Of a stretch of DNA of 64,000 bases, positions 9,357 to 17,012 are shown piece after piece. Positions within the stretch are counted from its first letter, which is position 1, and every line of letters starts with the position of its first letter. The DNA is from Massilia aurea (lineage in GTDB: Bacteria; Pseudomonadota; Gammaproteobacteria; Burkholderiales; Burkholderiaceae_D). The stretch is taken from the NCBI RefSeq assembly GCF_024753205.1, contig NZ_JANUGZ010000005.1:434001-498000 (forward strand). The letters run 5' to 3'. The position numbers and the translations under genes are program-made. The notes under the pieces are model-generated. The model was given only the letters and a program-made list of their open reading frames with translations. It made no database searches and was not told where the DNA came from.

Positions 9357-10031
9357 TCAACGATACAAAGGCGGCGGTAACTCAGTGCCGATCGCAACGT
9401 GCGGCGCTGGACACCCTTTTTCCTTCAAATGTTTCGTCAGCAAAAACACATAATCTTTTAGCGATGGCCATCCGACAGTCTTCCTGCGCGCATCGGCTTT
9501 GGCATAGTCGTCGAGAGGGACGATCACGACATCACACTCTGTTTTGTTTTCGACCTGCGTTCCATATTGTTGGGGTTTCCCTTCATTCAACGCGATGCGG
9601 TCAGCAAGAAACGCATAGGTGTAAGCAGGCGAGTCGCCGCTATCCACGGCCTGTTTCAGGTGCTTGAGAAAGGTACGCTGCGCGGTCTGATTCATGTCAG
9701 CGTGCTGCGCAATCAACCAGGCGTAATCAACGGCCTTTTCTCCATGGATCTTGGGACGTGGCCAGCCACATTGCTTGACCAGAGAAACGAGCTTCGCTGT
9801 ATTGGTCCGATCGACCAGAATAATATGCCCTGTGACCTTCTTGATAGTCATTGCATCGGCTTGTGGAAAACGTGTGAGCTCGCCAATACGATGCCGCAGT
9901 GCTTGGTCAGCAGTCCTCATGGCTTCCAAGGTTCGCTCATAATCATTGCATGGTGGCGGCACATGTTGTGCATGCGCTTTCGTGAAACTGAAACACGAAA
10001 GAAGGGTGAATGCGACTGCTATTTTTTTCAT
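9357..10031 (-). CDS. DUF6624-like exported protein
   Basis: A 224-aa protein that begins with a signal peptide (MKKIAVAFTLLSCFSF, cleaved near AHAQ). The mature part has a long helical region (YERTLEAMRTADQALRHRI) and the VDRTNTAKLVSLVKQCGWP block followed by AWLIAQHADMN, which I associate with the DUF6624 family of unknown function (a histidine and nearby Asn/Asp conserved). The frame is open 13 codons further up, but the ATG at 10031 starts the signal peptide. Base composition is clearly lower in GC than in neighbouring genes, suggesting transfer. Function unknown. Confidence 0.75.
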   Translation of the reverse strand: MKKIAVAFTLLSCFSFTKAHAQHVPPPCNDYERTLEAMRTADQALRHRIGELTRFPQADAMTIKKVTGHIILVDRTNTAKLVSLVKQCGWPRPKIHGEKAVDYAWLIAQHADMNQTAQRTFLKHLKQAVDSGDSPAYTYAFLADRIALNEGKPQQYGTQVENKTECDVVIVPLDDYAKADARRKTVGWPSLKDYVFLLTKHLKEKGCPAPHVAIGTELPPPLYR

Positions 10032-10105
10032 CAACCGGGACGTAATCGTAATAGTGGTCGCAAGCACCAAGTCGACTCATGGGAGAAATCGACGGTTTAG
10101 TCAGG

Positions 10106-10525
10106 TTACGGCTGCGGCGATACCGTCGTAGCCAAGCTGAAAGCATCGCTGCCGTCGCCAACTTTAATAACAGCTTTTTCGTTAACGTGTGCTGCCAAGG
10201 TTGGCGTACTAATCAACGTAGAATCTTTGAAAATCTTACTGGACACCCATACGTCAGTGAGTGTTTCTCCTGGACGCACTGTCATCTCGACTCGCCAGTT
10301 ACCTGAGGCTACCGCGAATTGTTCTCCCGCCTTGGCCAGTACACGCGGAATCGATTTCTCACCGTCTGCTTCAAGTGCCATCGATACCATATACGTCGGC
10401 GCAGGGGCCACTGGCTCTGCATTGGCGCTTATCGCACCAGTGATGGAGCCTGCGATCAGGATAGCAGCGATAGAACGAGTGCCAACGCGGCGAAGGGTAC
10501 CAGGCGTGGATAGCTGCATATGCAT
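10106..10525 (-). CDS. Hypothetical exported protein
   Basis: A 139-aa protein with a long signal peptide (basic LRRVGTRS, then a hydrophobic run ending near ANA at about residue 36). The mature part is a small mostly beta protein with AGEQFAVASGNWRVEMTVRPG and ends in SLATTVSPQP; no enzyme motif is seen. The start ATG at 10525 has a GGGAG ribosome site six bases upstream. It has the same lower GC as the DUF6624 gene 74 nt downstream on the same strand, and both may have arrived together. I do not recognise the family. Confidence 0.7.
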   Translation of the reverse strand: MHMQLSTPGTLRRVGTRSIAAILIAGSITGAISANAEPVAPAPTYMVSMALEADGEKSIPRVLAKAGEQFAVASGNWRVEMTVRPGETLTDVWVSSKIFKDSTLISTPTLAAHVNEKAVIKVGDGSDAFSLATTVSPQP

Positions 10526-10714
10526 GATGTACTCCCTGGGTATGTAATTTAAATGTCGAAGACCTGGAGTGTACAGGCGGTTTCAAGTGGGAAATGCTTG
10601 AATTCTCACTGTCACAACGATTCGATGTTGCGGAAGCCAGCTGATTATGATCGGTCAATCTCGATAAGAAAGGCACGATCAGTGGATCGCTTCTGCGGTT
10701 GTGATCCGGAAAAA

Positions 10715-11191
10715 TCAGCGTTCGTCCGCGCGCCGCAGCCACAGGCTGCTCGCCCAGCCTTCGACATCCTTGCCATCGACCGTGGCGCGCACCTGCCACC
10801 AGTCGCCATCGCGCTGGCCCGTCGCAATCACGCGTGCACCGCCCGGCACCACCAGCAAACGCTCGGCCCCGATGCCGCCCGCGACGCGCAAGTTGAGCGC
10901 ATCGCGCACGCGGTAGGGCGCGCCGGCCACGGGCACGTCGTTTGCCAGCAGCGGCGCCTCGGCCAGCTCGACCGACGCCGGCATTGTGCCCGGCATGCCG
11001 AACAGCGCCAGCAGCAGCGCGCCGCCGGCCGCGGTACCGGCGACCAGCACGCCCAGTGCGCGGGCGTTGGGCCGGCGCCACCACGCGCGGGGCGTGAGCC
11101 ACGCGCAGGCGCACAGCGTCAGCACGAGGGCTGCGCCAAACGCGCCAATGTACGTGGCGAAATGCGCTGCGATGTGGGTCGACGATGGCAT
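10715..11191 (-). CDS. Membrane-anchored SH3b-domain protein
   Basis: A 158-aa protein with two membrane helices (about 13-33 and 45-66) and a C-terminal bacterial SH3 domain (about 90-155: YRVRDALNLRV, VIATGQRDGDWWQVRA, VEGWASSLWL). SH3b domains commonly bind peptidoglycan, and the topology puts this one outside the membrane if both termini are periplasmic. It is the last gene of the kinase-SEDS-FHA operon, starting 7 nt after the stop of the FHA-like gene, so a cell-wall role is inferred. A broken copy of its 3' end is found at 9201-9244. Confidence 0.8.
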   Translation of the reverse strand: MPSSTHIAAHFATYIGAFGAALVLTLCACAWLTPRAWWRRPNARALGVLVAGTAAGGALLLALFGMPGTMPASVELAEAPLLANDVPVAGAPYRVRDALNLRVAGGIGAERLLVVPGGARVIATGQRDGDWWQVRATVDGKDVEGWASSLWLRRADER

Positions 11192-11198
11192 GCTGGCC

Positions 11199-12764
11199 TC
11201 AGGCGTCGAAGCGCAGTACGTAGTGGCCCGCCACCACGTGGTGGCCGGGCGGGATCAGATACGGCGCATCCTGCGTGGCCACGTCGATCTGCGCGACCAG
11301 GGCCAGTTCGGCATCCAGGTGATACAGCGCCTGGCTCGGCGACAGGCGCACGACGCGCAGGCCATCGCTAGACGCTTCCCAGCTGAAGGCGCTGCGCGAC
11401 AGGCCGAGGCGGTCGGCGCTGGCGGCGCCGCCGTCGGCCTGGCGCACGAACTGCGGCGCATCGAGCACGCGCAGCGCGGCCAGTGACGGCATGCCGCGTC
11501 CGAACGTCAGACGCGAGCCGCCGGCCGCCGGTTGCGACGGGCCTTGCGGCAGCACCAGGAGGGCGCTGTAGCGCTCCGCCATCGACTGCGGTGCGGCGAG
11601 CAGGCCGATGCTGGCCCCGTCCATCGGCGAGAACTGCGAGGGCACGGCAATGCGCTGGCGACCGGCCGGCGTGATCGCGTGCAGCTCGTCGGCATCGTCG
11701 ATGGCGAAGCGGATCACGTTGTCCTTGCCCGGCGCGGCCGGTACGAGTTGGGCGTCGAGGCCCACTTCGAGCGCCTGCGCACCCGTGTCGCGGTAGCGGC
11801 TCAGACGCGGCAAGGCCAGCGCGGCCAGCGTGATGCGATGGCGCGCGACGGGCGCGTAGGTGGCGTCGGCTTCCGGCGTCGGTGCTGGCACCGGGGTGGC
11901 CACGGGCGTTGGCGCTGCCAGCGGCATCGCGGTCAGGTCGGCCGGCGGCGTGCTGCTGCGCGACTTCCAGACGGCGGGGCTGCGCTGGGGTGTGGTGGCT
12001 GGGGCGGCAGGCGCAGCCGCCACGGAGACAGGCGGCTTAACGGCTGCGCCAGCGCGGCTGATTCTGAGCAGCAGGCGCTGAGCGCTCGCGCCTTTTCCGC
12101 GCAGGACGTAGTAGCCATTGGCAGCGTCAAAGACGCAGTCGAAACTGTCTTTCGGGCGCACCTGCAGTTCGAGGGGCGCTTCCGGCCCGTCGTTCACGAG
12201 GAGCAGGCCGCCGTCCGGGCCAAACGGCCAGCCCGGCACCGCGAACGTGGCGTTGGCCGGGTCCATGCCCACCAGGGTCAGGCGCTGGTTCGGGTAGATC
12301 GCGCACACGGGTTGCCAGATTGCGCTGTCGCGCGAGGCGGTCACCGTGTACTGCACCTGTTCGCCCGGCGCCGGCAAGTAGACGGCGTGGCCGAACTTGA
12401 CCTGCACTTCGCCCGGCGCGATGCGCTCGTCGCCGGAAATGAAATAGCGCACCTCATCGCCGCCGAGCAGGTCGCCGAAATCCTTCTGATGCAGCGCGGC
12501 GAGCGACTGCGCCAGGTCGCGCACGCGCGCGCCGCGGGTCAGGTGACGGTCGTCGTCGACGTCGTCCTGCGGCAGCACCAGCGTCACATGCGAGAAGCAG
12601 CGGGTGGCGGCGCGGCCGCGCAGTTCGCGCGGCGAGCGTTCGAGCAGGTCGCGCAGCAGCGTGCGGCGCGAGAACAGCGACAGACCGGGCGCCTGCCACA
12701 GCGCGTCGGCGTTGAACACGTCTTCTACCTTGCCCAGGACTTCGTGTTGGACATAGACCGGCAT
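11199..12764 (-). CDS. FHA-like signalling protein (FhaA-like architecture)
   Basis: A 521-aa soluble protein. Residues 1-130 look weakly like the N-terminal domain of actinobacterial FhaA (a helix with LLRDLLERSP, then FSHVTLVLPQDD, VRDLAQSLAALHQKDFGDLL and a final EVQVKFGHAV strand). Residues about 140-235 are a beta-rich middle part, about 240-305 a Pro/Ala/Thr-rich linker, and about 415-521 an FHA-type phosphothreonine-binding fold (LTFGRGMPS, LSRSAFSW, LSPSQALYHLD, GHHVVAGHYVLRF). The FHA Ser-Arg is present but the usual His is not. The ATG at 12764 has a GAGGAG site. The gene overlaps the end of the SEDS gene by 40 nt. It probably reads the phosphorylation state set by the operon's kinase; the domain calls need profile searches. 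Confidence 0.72.
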   Translation of the reverse strand: MPVYVQHEVLGKVEDVFNADALWQAPGLSLFSRRTLLRDLLERSPRELRGRAATRCFSHVTLVLPQDDVDDDRHLTRGARVRDLAQSLAALHQKDFGDLLGGDEVRYFISGDERIAPGEVQVKFGHAVYLPAPGEQVQYTVTASRDSAIWQPVCAIYPNQRLTLVGMDPANATFAVPGWPFGPDGGLLLVNDGPEAPLELQVRPKDSFDCVFDAANGYYVLRGKGASAQRLLLRISRAGAAVKPPVSVAAAPAAPATTPQRSPAVWKSRSSTPPADLTAMPLAAPTPVATPVPAPTPEADATYAPVARHRITLAALALPRLSRYRDTGAQALEVGLDAQLVPAAPGKDNVIRFAIDDADELHAITPAGRQRIAVPSQFSPMDGASIGLLAAPQSMAERYSALLVLPQGPSQPAAGGSRLTFGRGMPSLAALRVLDAPQFVRQADGGAASADRLGLSRSAFSWEASSDGLRVVRLSPSQALYHLDAELALVAQIDVATQDAPYLIPPGHHVVAGHYVLRFDA

Positions 12765-15085
12765 GATTGAATCTCCTCGTTGAATGGGGTGCTTGCCATG
12801 CCGAACGCTAGCAGGGGGCAGATGAAAAACAGCAGGTGCGAGCCGCCGGCCGACAGAAAGCTCATCGGCTGGCCCATGATCGGGAACATCGCCAGGTTGG
12901 TGCCCCACGCCAGCAGCAGGTGGCCGGCGACGAAGGCGGCGCCGCCGCACAGCGCGAAGCACTGGAAGCGTCCCAGCCAGGCGCGCCGGAAATCGTTGGC
13001 GGCCAGCGCCCGGCCCCAGGCACCGGCGGCAACGCGCACCAGCGCCACCAGGAACAGCGCCTGCAGCGTCCACAACGCCAGGCCGGCGGCCAGGCCGTGG
13101 CGCTGCAGCAGGAAGGCCGGCGCGAAGTCATCCTGGATCGCGGGGATCGCCAGCGCGTCGCCGGCCGCGCCGCCCAGCGCCGCCAGACCGAAGGCCTTGT
13201 CGGCCCCCAGCCAGCCACCTTGGGCGATGGCGCGCGCGCCGAGCAGCATCTGCTGGCCCGTGTGCGGGTGGACAGTGGGGGCGCTCCAGACCTGGAACCG
13301 CTCGGGATAAAAGCCCAGCGCACCGAGGACGGCCCCGCCGCTGCGCATCGCTGCGCCGCCGGCCACCAGCAGGCAGATGGCAACGGCGGCCGTGACGAGG
13401 GCGGCGCGCCGGCCACGGCTCGCGCACCAGACCAGCGCCATCGCGCTGCTCCAGACCAGCAGCAGCACCAGTGGCGAATAGTCGTCGACGCGTACCAGCG
13501 CAACACCCAGCAAAAACACGAACAGCAGCACGGGCGCGGCCATGCGCAGCCAGAAGCGCCAGTTGCGCTGCTGGTGCGTTGCGCCGCCTGCGACCAGCGC
13601 CAGGCAGTGGGCGCTCAGTGCGGCCAGCGCGAACTTCGCGAACTCGAACGGCTGGATGTCGAACACGCCCGTCTCGCTGCCGAAGCAGACCTGCAGCAGC
13701 ACGCCGACGAGCGCGATCCCGGCCAGGACCAGGAGCACGCGTTCGGTGACGGGGCGCGACAGGTTGTTGCGGCCGACGCTCGATAACAGCAGCAGCATGC
13801 CGGGCAAGCCCAGGCCCAGCAGCGCGGTGGAGTTCTGGAAGTGGCGCAGCCAGGCGGTGTCGCTCGCGCCCAGGCCCATCTCGAGCTGCACCAGCAGGCC
13901 GGTGCCCAGCAGCAGCACGGCGGCGGCGGACAGCAGACTGATGCGCGCGTGAAACCGCAGGGTCAGCCACAGCGTGGCCCAGGCCAGCAGCAGCGAGACG
14001 CCCACACCGGGCGCGCCGCTGCTGCGCTGGGCGATCAGCAGCAGGGTGGCCGTGGCCGCGACCAGCGCCGCGATCAGCGGCATGGCGAGGCGTGCGCTGG
14101 CGACGCGCTGGCGCAGCAGGGGCAGTACGCTGCCCGCACCCAGCAGCAGCACGCCAATCGCGGCGGCCCAGGCCAGCGGCGGGGGGGCAGGCAGCGCAAA
14201 CAGCGTGCGTTCCTGCCACTGCCAGCGCACGGCGTCGGGCAACTGGACCTGCGGCACGTTCGACAGCGCGACCTGGCCCGATGGCGTCAAGTGCAGCATG
14301 TCGCCATTCGGGACCAGCGTGAAGACGGTGCGGCCGACGGCAACCGCATCGGTGGCCGCCAGCGGCTGGTCGCGCTGGGCGGCATCTTCCCAGTCTTGTG
14401 CGGTCGAGACGAGAACCGGCTGGTCGCCCCGTACCGAGAGCGCGATACGGCCATCGGGCATGCGCCCCAGCATTGCCGTGCCTGCCTCGAACGTGCTGCT
14501 GGCCAGCCGGTTGCCGCAATACAGCAGGCCGCCCAGGCTGACGGGCCGCGCCAGGCCAAGGGGGTACGGCGTGATCCGGTTCCACAGTGCGAGCACGCGG
14601 CTGGCGAGGGGTGCATCGGGGCAGGCCGGCTGCAGTGCGCCGTCCTGCAGCAGCGTGGCGCCGTCGTAGCGCCAGGTACGCTCGCCGTTCGACAGCGTCA
14701 CGCTGCCGGCATCCTGCGCGAGCACTTCGAAGCGCGCGGCGCCGGTCTGAATCTGTTGGCCGCGCTCCAGCGGCACGTCGCTGCTGCGCACGCGCACGTC
14801 GCCACGGCGCAGCACGATCGGCTGGACCGGCTCCAGATTGCGCAGCCACCACGCACCGCCGGCATCGCGGCGCAGCGTCAGCTGGCGCGTGGCGGCGCGC
14901 GGCGCGCCCAGCTCCGCGCGGCCCAGTACGATCGATGTACCCGGCTGCAGGGTGACCGCGATCTCGCGCGGGAGCCAGGCGGCAGGCGCGCGCAAGACGG
15001 CCAGCAACTGTACGGCGCACAGCAACGCGAGCAGGACCGATGCCGTCGCGGCGCCGGAGGACATGCGTTGGCGGCTGGATGTCAT
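12725..15085 (-). CDS. SEDS-family peptidoglycan glycosyltransferase (FtsW/RodA-like) with extended N-terminus
   Basis: A 786-aa membrane protein. Residues about 380-765 are a ten-helix SEDS core: QPFEFAKFA at 478-486, the large outer loop (about 580-660) with the catalytic-type Asp in IQDDFAPAF (652/653), and FPIMGQPMSFLSAGGS at 734-749. SEDS proteins polymerise lipid II. Unlike normal FtsW/RodA (about 370-420 aa), it has one N-terminal helix (14-36), a ~260-residue beta-rich domain and about three extra helices. Part of that domain (38-125) has FHA-like spacing (VLGRAELG, AWWLRNLEP, LERGQQIQTG), but helix counting places it outside the membrane. It overlaps the kinase gene by 4 nt. No class B PBP is adjacent. 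Confidence 0.85.
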   Translation of the reverse strand: MTSSRQRMSSGAATASVLLALLCAVQLLAVLRAPAAWLPREIAVTLQPGTSIVLGRAELGAPRAATRQLTLRRDAGGAWWLRNLEPVQPIVLRRGDVRVRSSDVPLERGQQIQTGAARFEVLAQDAGSVTLSNGERTWRYDGATLLQDGALQPACPDAPLASRVLALWNRITPYPLGLARPVSLGGLLYCGNRLASSTFEAGTAMLGRMPDGRIALSVRGDQPVLVSTAQDWEDAAQRDQPLAATDAVAVGRTVFTLVPNGDMLHLTPSGQVALSNVPQVQLPDAVRWQWQERTLFALPAPPPLAWAAAIGVLLLGAGSVLPLLRQRVASARLAMPLIAALVAATATLLLIAQRSSGAPGVGVSLLLAWATLWLTLRFHARISLLSAAAVLLLGTGLLVQLEMGLGASDTAWLRHFQNSTALLGLGLPGMLLLLSSVGRNNLSRPVTERVLLVLAGIALVGVLLQVCFGSETGVFDIQPFEFAKFALAALSAHCLALVAGGATHQQRNWRFWLRMAAPVLLFVFLLGVALVRVDDYSPLVLLLVWSSAMALVWCASRGRRAALVTAAVAICLLVAGGAAMRSGGAVLGALGFYPERFQVWSAPTVHPHTGQQMLLGARAIAQGGWLGADKAFGLAALGGAAGDALAIPAIQDDFAPAFLLQRHGLAAGLALWTLQALFLVALVRVAAGAWGRALAANDFRRAWLGRFQCFALCGGAAFVAGHLLLAWGTNLAMFPIMGQPMSFLSAGGSHLLFFICPLLAFGMASTPFNEEIQSCRSMSNTKSWAR

Positions 15086-16044
15086 GCTGCGCTCCTGGCT
15101 GGCGGGACGCCAAGCAGGCTGGTCGCTTGACCCAGCAAGCGGCTGATGTCCAGTGCATGCTGCGGCCGCTCGGCAGGGCTGTCGGCCAGCAGACGGCGCA
15201 GCAGCGCCAGGCCCGGCACAGCGGCCTGGCCCAGGTGGTTGGCAAACAGCGCCGCTTCATCGAGTTGCAGCACGGGCGGGCGTGCCTGGTGCGTGGCCAG
15301 CAGCGCGGCTGCGCCATCGCGGCCATGCGTTTGCCAAGCCTGGCCGCAGGTGCTGCTGTAACGCAGCAGGCGGCCGCAGACGAGGTAATAGAAGAGGGCA
15401 CCCAGGGCGAAATAGTCGGTGCGCGCTTCGGTGGCGTAGCCGTCGGCGTCGGGGAAGAATTGCTCGGGGGCCTGCCAGTTGGCGGTGCCGGCATAGGTAT
15501 GGGCGCGCAGGTCGTCCAGGCGCCGGTTGGTGCCGAAATCGGCCAGCTTGAGCGTGTCGGCGGCGCGATCGAGCAGCAGATTGCCCGGTTTCAGGTCGAG
15601 GTAGCGCCAGCCGTTGGCGTGGACTTTGGCCAGCGCCTGGTTGACCTGACCGGTCCAGGCCAGCGCGCGGACCGGGGCGATCGTGCGGCCGGCAGCGGTT
15701 TCTTCCGCCAGGTAAGCGGCCAGGTCGCCATCGAGCAGTTCGAGGGCCAGTGCCGGCAGCCCGAGATGCTCGCCACTGTCGAGCAGGCGCACGATGTGGC
15801 GGCCATCCCATGGCGCGAGGCTGCGCAGGAACGCGATCTCGGTGTTGGCGCTGTCCAGCCAGCGTGCGCGTAATGCTTCCGGGGCGCGCGCCATCTGGTC
15901 GAGGTTGACGAGCTTGAGAGCAACGGCGCCGGTGGCATGCAGGCAGTCGGCGCGCCACACGACGCCATAAGCAGCCCCGGCCAGCGGTTCGCGCAGGCGG
16001 TATTGGCCGCCGGTGAGCGAAATGACGGTGCCTGCATCGTACAT
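15082..16044 (-). CDS. Ser/Thr protein kinase (Hanks type)
   Basis: A 320-aa soluble kinase, first gene of the operon. Visible landmarks are Lys44 in VALKLVN, Glu69 in TEIAFLR, the catalytic Asp150 in YLDLKPGN, Asn155, the DFG at 169-171 and APE at 192-194. Two sites are unusual: HRD is replaced by Tyr-Leu-Asp, and the glycine loop reads LAGAAYGVV with only the last glycine kept at the expected positions. It has no PASTA or membrane segment, unlike PknB. The ATG at 16044 has a GGGGGA ribosome site; upstream codons in frame lack one. It is probably the input of a cell-wall signalling unit with the SEDS and FHA-like proteins. It starts 84 bp from a mobile repeat. Confidence 0.88.
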   Translation of the reverse strand: MYDAGTVISLTGGQYRLREPLAGAAYGVVWRADCLHATGAVALKLVNLDQMARAPEALRARWLDSANTEIAFLRSLAPWDGRHIVRLLDSGEHLGLPALALELLDGDLAAYLAEETAAGRTIAPVRALAWTGQVNQALAKVHANGWRYLDLKPGNLLLDRAADTLKLADFGTNRRLDDLRAHTYAGTANWQAPEQFFPDADGYATEARTDYFALGALFYYLVCGRLLRYSSTCGQAWQTHGRDGAAALLATHQARPPVLQLDEAALFANHLGQAAVPGLALLRRLLADSPAERPQHALDISRLLGQATSLLGVPPARSAA

Positions 16045-16128
16045 GGTGTCCCCCGAGCATGGCGCAACGCGCCGATGGGGAAGCAAAGCGGGGGGAAGCA
16101 GAAAGGAGTGGAATAGCGCGGGGCAAAA

Positions 16129-16282
16129 GCCAGGGTCAGGTCTGACATTCGGACACGGTCTCGACAGTCGCGTAGTTGGACATCGGACCTGGCTGGAAAA
16201 AAGGCCACGCTAATGCTGGGCAAGACACCGTTGAAAGTGGCTAAAGCTGAGGTCGTGTCCGAATGTCAGACCTGACCCCGGC
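16129..16282 (-). mobile_element. MITE/REPIN-like inverted-end repeat, copy 1
   Basis: An element of about 154 bp with ends that are inverted copies: GCCAGGGTCAGGTCTGAC on the left, and on the right the complement of GCCGGGGTCAGGTCTGAC. Each end also contains the short palindrome GTCAGGTCTGAC. The core (with CGACTGTCGAGA and CCACTTTCAA read on the minus strand) matches copies at 60718-60863 and 61516-61660, which are in the opposite orientation. It has no coding capacity and is presumably moved by a transposase in trans. It lies between the kinase operon start and the terminator of the glycine-zipper gene. Confidence 0.85.
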
Positions 16283-16290
16283 TGTGGGCA

Positions 16291-16318
16291 AAGAAAAAGC
16301 CGCGCAGTGCGCGGCTTT
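16291..16318 (-). terminator. Rho-independent terminator of the glycine-zipper gene
   Basis: A 10-bp perfect stem AAAGCCGCGC with loop AGT and GCGCGGCTTT, followed on the minus strand by a T-rich run. It lies just past the stop of the gene at 16324 and directly abuts the mobile repeat. Confidence 0.8.
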
Positions 16319-16323
16319 CGTGG

Positions 16324-16815
16324 TTAGCGGCCGTAGCCGCGACGGTCATCGCGGTCCCAGCGGTCGTGGCGGTCATAACGGTCGCGGCGGTCATGACGGT
16401 CCCAGCCGCGGCCACCGTCACGGTATTCGACGTAGACGGGACGTGGTTGCACGTACACCGGACGCGATTCCACATACACCGGGCGTGGCTGGACGTACAC
16501 AGGACGCTGCTGCACATACACCGGGCGCTGCTGCACGTAGGTCGGTTGCGACTGGTAATACCCGCCGCGATTGTCGTAATAGTTACCGCGATCGCCGTAG
16601 TGGCGACGGTCATCGCGCGAGTGGACCGAGTTGCCCACTGCCGCGCCGATCACACCGCCTGCCACTGCGCCGCCGGTGCCGCCAACCGTGTGGCCAACGA
16701 CTGCACCGAGCACGGCGCCGATGGCCGTATTCGTACCACGATCGCCGGCCATTGCCGCCGGCGATACGGCGACGGCGGCCAGCAGCACAGCACCAAAGGT
16801 CTTCGATTTCAACAT
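16324..16815 (-). CDS. Glycine-zipper protein with PVYV repeats
   Basis: A 163-aa exported protein: signal peptide (about 1-23, ending AAMAG), a glycine-zipper segment (about 28-62, with GAVLGAVVGHTVGG and GGVIGAAVGN) that can insert in or span the outer membrane, then a Tyr/Gln/Arg tail with five or six PVYV repeats (QRPVYVQ, PRPVYVE) and an Arg/Asp-rich end (RDRYDRHDR). Glycine-zipper proteins of the Rcs/SlyB type are envelope stress-linked; the exact role here is unknown. It shares its PVYV repeats with the lipoprotein at 61705-62148. Confidence 0.8.
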   Translation of the reverse strand: MLKSKTFGAVLLAAVAVSPAAMAGDRGTNTAIGAVLGAVVGHTVGGTGGAVAGGVIGAAVGNSVHSRDDRRHYGDRGNYYDNRGGYYQSQPTYVQQRPVYVQQRPVYVQPRPVYVESRPVYVQPRPVYVEYRDGGRGWDRHDRRDRYDRHDRWDRDDRRGYGR

Positions 16816-17012
16816 GGCTTTTTCCTTTTTACCCCGGCGGAGATCGGAATGATGTTCTCGCTCACCGGGTAGGAATCACTATATTCTTGGTTCTTGATAG
16901 TGCCATCTGCTAATACAGATTTTTACAAGTGATGCCCGGTCTGTAACATCCTCGCTTGCATCTCGGCCCATGTGCCCCATGTAGCTCCTATTGCTTTTCA
17001 TCTATCCCCCTC

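Noticed and set aside
13128..15494. A 788-codon minus-strand frame within the SEDS and kinase genes
   Set aside because: It is frame-shifted against two genes with strong motifs; its own translation is Arg/Pro/Ala-rich and shows no family.
16430..16560. Regular repeats resembling a CRISPR array in the glycine-zipper gene
   Set aside because: The unit is about 24 bases without unique spacers and encodes the PVYV repeat in frame; no cas genes are near.
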